Below, piece after piece: positions 60,087 to 64,000 of a stretch of DNA of 64,000 nucleotides. The position numbers and the translations under genes are program-made. Below the pieces are notes generated by a model. That model saw only the letters and a program-made list of their open reading frames with translations, had not been told where the DNA came from and searched no databases. Positions within the stretch are counted from its first letter, which is position 1, and every line of letters begins with the position of its first letter. The DNA is from Streptomyces sp. CBMA29 (GTDB taxonomy: Bacteria; Actinomycetota; Actinomycetes; Streptomycetales; Streptomycetaceae): contig NZ_MECL01000271.1 of assembly GCF_014596445.1 (NCBI RefSeq), forward strand, positions 1 through 64,000, in the 5' to 3' direction.

Positions 60087-60950
60087 TCAGCTACTGTGCG
60101 CGGCCACCAGTGAGGCCATAGCCGAGACGCGCGTGTAGACCCCTGGATAGGCCGCCTCCGCGCAGCCGCTGCCCCACGAGACCAGCCCGACGACCCGGTC
60201 GCCCACGACCAGCGGGCCGCCGCTGTCGCCCTGACAGGCGTCCCGGCCGCCGCCCTTGGCACCCGCGCACATCATCGACGCGCGCACATAAGTGCCGTCG
60301 AAACTCCCCGGATACGCCTGTGCGCACACCGTGTCCGCGAAGACGGTGACCGTCGCCGAACGCAGCGTGTTCGAGTACGTGCCGCGGCCGGTCGTGTCAC
60401 CCCACCCGTAGACCTGCGCCTGAGTGCCCGCCCGGTAGTCCTGCTCGTCGGAGGAGTCCGCGATCGGGATCGTGGCGCCCTTCGGCAACGCTGTCGCCAG
60501 CGTGATGACCGCGATGTCGCCGGAGTTCGTCGTCGAGTCGAAATCGGGGTTGACCCACACCTGCGACAGACCCAGCTCCTGCCCACGACCGCCGCTGAGG
60601 TCCGTACGACCGGCGATCACGCGCAGGTCGGGGAGTTGGTGCCAGTCACTCACTCCGAGCGCCTCACGGCCGAAGCAGTGGGCCGCGGTGATCACCGTAC
60701 GAGGCCCGACAGCCACCGCGCCGCAGAACTGGCCGGACCTGCCGGAGCCGAAGCGCTTACGGCTGGCCAGGGCCATCACCCATGGCGTGCTGTCCGTGCT
60801 GGCAGGGTTGCCACCGATCACGACGCCGCTGGCGGCGGCCGGGGTCGCGGGCGCGGCCAGTGGTACCGCCAGCGACGGCAGCAACGCCGCCGCGAGACCG
60901 CCGATCACAGCACGACGACGACCGGTCACGGCACGGAAGGGGAAACGCAT
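60087..60950 (-). CDS. Secreted trypsin-like serine protease (S1A)
   Basis: A 287-residue exported protease. Basic N-terminus and hydrophobic helix (about 12-40) with AAA-type cleavage site; mature enzyme begins near VVIGGNPAS. Catalytic triad: His in VITAAHCFG, Asp in GDIAVITL, Ser in DACQGDSGGP; the Asp six residues before the serine predicts trypsin-like cleavage after Arg or Lys. Six cysteines suggest three disulfides. Stands alone between the DUF7455-like gene and hrdB. Confidence 0.93.
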   Translation of the reverse strand: MRFPFRAVTGRRRAVIGGLAAALLPSLAVPLAAPATPAAASGVVIGGNPASTDSTPWVMALASRKRFGSGRSGQFCGAVAVGPRTVITAAHCFGREALGVSDWHQLPDLRVIAGRTDLSGGRGQELGLSQVWVNPDFDSTTNSGDIAVITLATALPKGATIPIADSSDEQDYRAGTQAQVYGWGDTTGRGTYSNTLRSATVTVFADTVCAQAYPGSFDGTYVRASMMCAGAKGGGRDACQGDSGGPLVVGDRVVGLVSWGSGCAEAAYPGVYTRVSAMASLVAAHSS

Positions 60951-61045
60951 GCGGCCTCCTGACCCTGTGGAGCACTCTGGACACCCAGAGTGATCGATAG
61001 GGCCGGAGGCCGCATCCGCAAAGAGGCCGTGTCGCCCGAAAGACG

Positions 61046-61094
61046 TCCGCGAAGTTCTCCGGGAGGCCCGAAGGACTCCGGAGAACTTCGCGGA
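61046..61094 (-). terminator. Strong terminator downstream of hrdB
   Basis: A perfect 17-bp inverted repeat (61046-61062 and 61078-61094, 15-base loop) lies 25 bases past the hrdB stop. Confidence 0.88.
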
Positions 61095-61119
61095 AATGAC
61101 GTCGGGTCAGCCAGCCGGG

Positions 61120-62682
61120 TCAGTCCAGGTAATCGCGCAGCACCTGGGACCGCGACGGGTGACGCAGCTTGGACATCGTCTTGGACTCGATCTGCCGGAT
61201 CCGCTCGCGCGTGACTCCGTAGACCTTGCCGATCTCGTCCAGCGTCTTCGGCTGCCCGTCCGTGAGGCCGAAGCGCATGGAGACCACGCCGGCCTCCCGC
61301 TCGGAGAGGGTGTCGAGCACCGAGTGGAGCTGCTCCTGAAGCAGCGTGAAGCTGACCGCGTCGGCCGGGACGACCGCTTCGGAGTCCTCGATGAGGTCAC
61401 CGAATTCGCTGTCGCCGTCCTCGCCCAGCGGGGTGTGCAGGGAGATCGGCTCGCGGCCGTACTTCTGGACTTCGATGACCTTCTCGGGGGTCATGTCGAG
61501 TTCCTTGGCCAGCTCCTCCGGGGTGGGCTCGCGGCCCAGGTCCTGGAGCATCTGGCGCTGCACGCGGGCCAGCTTGTTGATGACCTCGACCATGTGCACC
61601 GGAATACGGATGGTGCGGGCCTGGTCGGCCATCGCGCGGGTGATCGCCTGCCGGATCCACCAGGTGGCATAGGTGGAGAACTTGAAGCCCTTGGTGTAGT
61701 CGAACTTCTCGACGGCGCGGATCAGACCCAGGTTGCCCTCCTGGATCAGGTCCAGGAAGAGCATGCCGCGACCGGTGTAGCGCTTGGCCAGCGAGACCAC
61801 GAGGCGGAGGTTGGCCTCCAGCAGGTGGTTCTTGGCCCAGCGGCCGTCCTCGGCGATGATCTCCAGCTCGCGCTTGAGCTTGGGGGCGAGCTTGTCGGCC
61901 GCGGCCAGCTTGTCCTCGGCGAACAGGCCGGCCTCGATGCGCTTGGCGAGCTCGACCTCCTGCTCGGCGTTGAGCAGCGGGACCTTGCCGATCTGCTTGA
62001 GGTAGTCCTTGACCGGGTCGGCGGTGGCACCGGCGACGGCGACCTGCTGTGCGGGCGCGTCGTCCTCGTCGTCGTCGGAGAGCACGAAGCTCTCGGACTC
62101 CGACTTCTCGGTCTCCTCCTCGCCACCCTTGCCCGCGGCGGTCTCCTCGACCGTCTCCTCCGCGTCGACGGCCTCGTCCTCGCCTGCGGCCGTCTTCTTG
62201 GCGGGGGCCTTCTTGGCAACGGTCTTCTTGGCAACGGTCTTCTTGACGGCGGCCTTCTTCGCCGGCGCCTTCTTTGCTGGGCTCTCCGCCTCCACCGATG
62301 GCTCCACCGTGGTCTCGGCCTCGGCCTCCGCCTCCGGGGCGGCGACCTTGGGCGCAGCGGTCTTCTTGACAGGGGTCGCCCTGGAGGCGACCGTCTTGGT
62401 GGCAGTACGCTTCGCCGGGCTCTTGGCTGCGACGCTCTTACGGGTGCGCTTGGGCGCCTCAGCGGCAGTCACCATCAGCGTCACACCCTCCTCGTCGAGG
62501 ACCTGGTTGAGGCTGCGCAGAACGTTCTTCCACTGGGTTGCCGGAATCTGGTCCGCTTCGAACGCCCGACGCACATCGTCGCCGGCGATCTGCCCCTGGG
62601 CCTTACCCTGCTCGATGAGCGCCATCAGAGACTCGGACTCGGCGATCTCGGACGGGAGCGTACGGGATGTGCTGGCCGACAC
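61120..62682 (-). CDS. hrdB: RNA polymerase principal sigma factor HrdB
   Basis: A 520-residue group 1 sigma-70. Region 1.1 at the N-terminus, a long Lys/Ala-rich and acidic linker (about 75-210), then region 1.2 (DPVKDYLKQIGKVPLL), 2 (LRLVVSLAKRYTGRGMLFLDL, KFSTYATWWIRQAI), 3 and 4 (LSEREAGVVSMRFGL, VTRERIRQIESK). Start placed at the GTG giving MSASTSRTLP, the known HrdB N-terminus, with GAGAGG upstream; the frame is open 20 codons further. It directs transcription of housekeeping genes. Confidence 0.97.
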   Translation of the reverse strand: MSASTSRTLPSEIAESESLMALIEQGKAQGQIAGDDVRRAFEADQIPATQWKNVLRSLNQVLDEEGVTLMVTAAEAPKRTRKSVAAKSPAKRTATKTVASRATPVKKTAAPKVAAPEAEAEAETTVEPSVEAESPAKKAPAKKAAVKKTVAKKTVAKKAPAKKTAAGEDEAVDAEETVEETAAGKGGEEETEKSESESFVLSDDDEDDAPAQQVAVAGATADPVKDYLKQIGKVPLLNAEQEVELAKRIEAGLFAEDKLAAADKLAPKLKRELEIIAEDGRWAKNHLLEANLRLVVSLAKRYTGRGMLFLDLIQEGNLGLIRAVEKFDYTKGFKFSTYATWWIRQAITRAMADQARTIRIPVHMVEVINKLARVQRQMLQDLGREPTPEELAKELDMTPEKVIEVQKYGREPISLHTPLGEDGDSEFGDLIEDSEAVVPADAVSFTLLQEQLHSVLDTLSEREAGVVSMRFGLTDGQPKTLDEIGKVYGVTRERIRQIESKTMSKLRHPSRSQVLRDYLD

Positions 62683-62988
62683 GAACAACCTCTCGGAACG
62701 ATGGGAACGACTCGGTGGAACCGCACAGCCACTCAGCGTCAAAATCGACGCTGAATATTCCTTGTGCCGTGGCCACCTCTTAAGTCATCGCGCTGCCTCG
62801 CCAAGCGTTACGCCCACCTTACGTGGCCCGAGTCACACCCTAAATCGTGCAGATAGGTCATAAATACGGACACATGACCCGCCCGGCCGTGCGAGGGGTG
62901 CGGGAGAGCTGCCGGGAGAGTCACGGGGGACCACATGGGACCGCCGCCGACCCCGGTGCTCCGGGGCCCGCGGCGGAGGGCGACACGG

Positions 62989-63897
62989 TCAGTGCTGCTC
63001 GCGCGGACCGGGGACGACGTGGTCGGCGGGAGCGGAGTCGGGCTGCTCGGGCAGGACGGTGAGGAGCTGGCGCATCGCCGCTTCCGCCGTGCCGCCGTCG
63101 CTCTCGGCGAGCGCTTCGACGATCCGCTGGTGCAGGCCGACCGAGGTGTCGCCGGGGCGGTCGCAGCCGGTGACCGGTCCGCCGGACACGTGCAGCGCGG
63201 AGGAGACGATCCCCGACAGGTGCTCCAGCATCCGGTTGCCCGCGACCTGGAGGAGCAGGGCGTGGAATTCGGCGTCGGCCCTGGAGAAGGTCAGCGCGTC
63301 GCCCTGCGCGGCGGCGTGCGCCATGATCTCCGCCATGTCGGCGAGGCGCTGCTGTACGTCCTCGCGGCCGTGGCCCGCGGCGAGCCGGGCGGCCAGCGGT
63401 TCGATCGTCCAGCGCAGTTCGAGCAGTTCGCGGCGCTGGTCGTCGCGCTGCGGCCCGAAGGCGCGCCATTCGATGATGTCGGGGTCGAGCAGATTCCAGT
63501 CGCTCACCGGGCGGACCCGGGTACCGACGTTGGGCCGGGCGCTGACCAGGCCCTTGGCCTCCAGCACGCGCAGGGACTCGCGCACCACGGTGCGGGAGAC
63601 CTCGAAGCGCTGGCCGATCTCCTCGGGGACCAGCGGGCGGTCGGCGCCCAGATCGCCGGAGACGATCATCTGCCCGAGCTGCTGGACGAGTTGTCCGTGC
63701 AGTCCCCGGCCACGGCTGCCGCCGGCCCGGCGACCCATCCGGTTCATATCCGGCTCCATGCCCTCCCAGGACGTCAGTCCAGGTCGGTCGGTGCCAGGGG
63801 CTTCGGCGTACGAATAGCGGTCCAGCTCGCCCGAGCCGGCGATTCCGGAGTCGGCAGAACGAGCCGCGGTCATCATGGTGTGCGCAAGGGTACTCAC
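62989..63897 (-). CDS. whiH: GntR-family sporulation regulator WhiH
   Basis: A 302-residue GntR/FCD protein. The DNA-binding domain spans about 65-130 (QLVQQLGQMIVSGDLGADRP, RFEVSRTVVRESLRVLEAKG); the FCD domain follows (LLELRWTIEPLAARLAAGHG; DAEFHALLLQVAGNRM). Position next to hrdB and the N-terminal extension fit WhiH, which is required for sporulation septation in Streptomyces. GTG start: a candidate sigma-WhiG promoter ends only eight bases upstream, so the mRNA may be leaderless. Confidence 0.92.
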   Translation of the reverse strand: MSTLAHTMMTAARSADSGIAGSGELDRYSYAEAPGTDRPGLTSWEGMEPDMNRMGRRAGGSRGRGLHGQLVQQLGQMIVSGDLGADRPLVPEEIGQRFEVSRTVVRESLRVLEAKGLVSARPNVGTRVRPVSDWNLLDPDIIEWRAFGPQRDDQRRELLELRWTIEPLAARLAAGHGREDVQQRLADMAEIMAHAAAQGDALTFSRADAEFHALLLQVAGNRMLEHLSGIVSSALHVSGGPVTGCDRPGDTSVGLHQRIVEALAESDGGTAEAAMRQLLTVLPEQPDSAPADHVVPGPREQH

Positions 63898-63904
63898 GCA
63901 TCAT

Positions 63905-63932
63905 TTGTCGGCGATGCCGATGCGCGCCTTGA
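63905..63932 (-). promoter_or_regulatory. Candidate sigma-WhiG promoter of whiH
   Basis: On the minus strand TCAA-N16-GCCGACAA matches the WhiG consensus TAAA-N15/16-GCCGATAA with one mismatch in each box. whiH is a known direct WhiG target in S. coelicolor. Transcription would start at about 63898, next to the GTG. Confidence 0.7.
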
Positions 63933-64000
63933 GGGCTTTGCTGAAAAGCACACGAAAGGGTGAGCGCTCATCACCTCATAATTGACGTTTTATGGCGATG

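Noticed and set aside
62683..62988. Sigma-R-type promoter (GGAAT-N18-GTT) and a housekeeping promoter upstream of hrdB
   Set aside because: A GGAAT is present, but no GTT at the right distance; the -35/-10 candidates near the TAGGGT had poor spacing, so none was annotated.

Overview
The window is high-GC actinobacterial DNA, almost certainly Streptomyces. Evidence: dense gene packing with ATGA/GTGA stop-start overlaps, GTG and TTG starts, rare TTA codons, and the recognisable set parC, parE, hrdB (principal sigma factor) and a whiH-like sporulation regulator. From general knowledge, parC, parE, hrdB and whiH lie in the same neighbourhood of the S. coelicolor chromosome, so both flanks look like conserved core genome.

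Left core flank (1-31.8 kb): a sugar ABC transporter (two permeases, the first cut by the window edge) with a uronate-dehydrogenase-like SDR enzyme and a large secreted double pectin-lyase-fold protein whose signal peptide carries a TTA codon; thymidine kinase, an alkaline-phosphatase-fold phosphodiesterase and a DUF5998 protein; a Pat-type GNAT/acyl-CoA-synthetase protein acetyltransferase; HPr (ptsH) behind a near-perfect DasR site; a GntR/FCD regulator; an M23 peptidase behind a c-di-AMP (ydaO) riboswitch; two M16 peptidases; parC; a sucrase/ferredoxin-like protein; a nitrate/taurine-type ABC transporter divergent from a CitA/CitB-type two-component system; a DUF485 + Na+/solute symporter pair; and a NarL-type two-component system with a DUF1453 protein.

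Central accessory region (about 32.46-57.15 kb): an integrated mobile element of about 24.7 kb, inserted at the 3' end of parE. A diverged 52-bp copy of the parE tail marks the left end; the intact parE tail next to the tyrosine integrase marks the right end. The right half is the mobility module: integrase, XRE regulator, excisionase, DUF3631 P-loop protein, a block of GACGGC repeats, a DUF2637 membrane protein, a candidate oriT, MobC and an HUH relaxase. No FtsK/TraB-like transfer ATPase was seen, so it looks like a mobilizable rather than self-transmissible element. The left half is cargo: a two-gene Gabija anti-phage system, an unrecognised 588-aa protein, and a single-gene fusion of a PaeR7I/XhoI-like domain with a Shedu (DUF4263) nuclease domain. 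The middle holds an unusual operon encoding complete MurF-, D-Ala-D-Ala-ligase- and DapF-like enzymes plus a C39-like cysteine peptidase and two small proteins. It is flanked by a RsbW-type ATPase, a TTA-containing XRE/TPR regulator with a strong candidate operator, and an APH-type kinase. This operon is the best candidate for an undescribed system here.

Right core flank (57.15-64 kb): parE, a small zinc-ribbon-like protein, a secreted trypsin-like protease, hrdB with a 17-bp perfect-stem terminator, and a whiH-like GntR regulator with a candidate sigma-WhiG promoter directly abutting its start codon. No rRNA, tRNA or CRISPR array was recognised.
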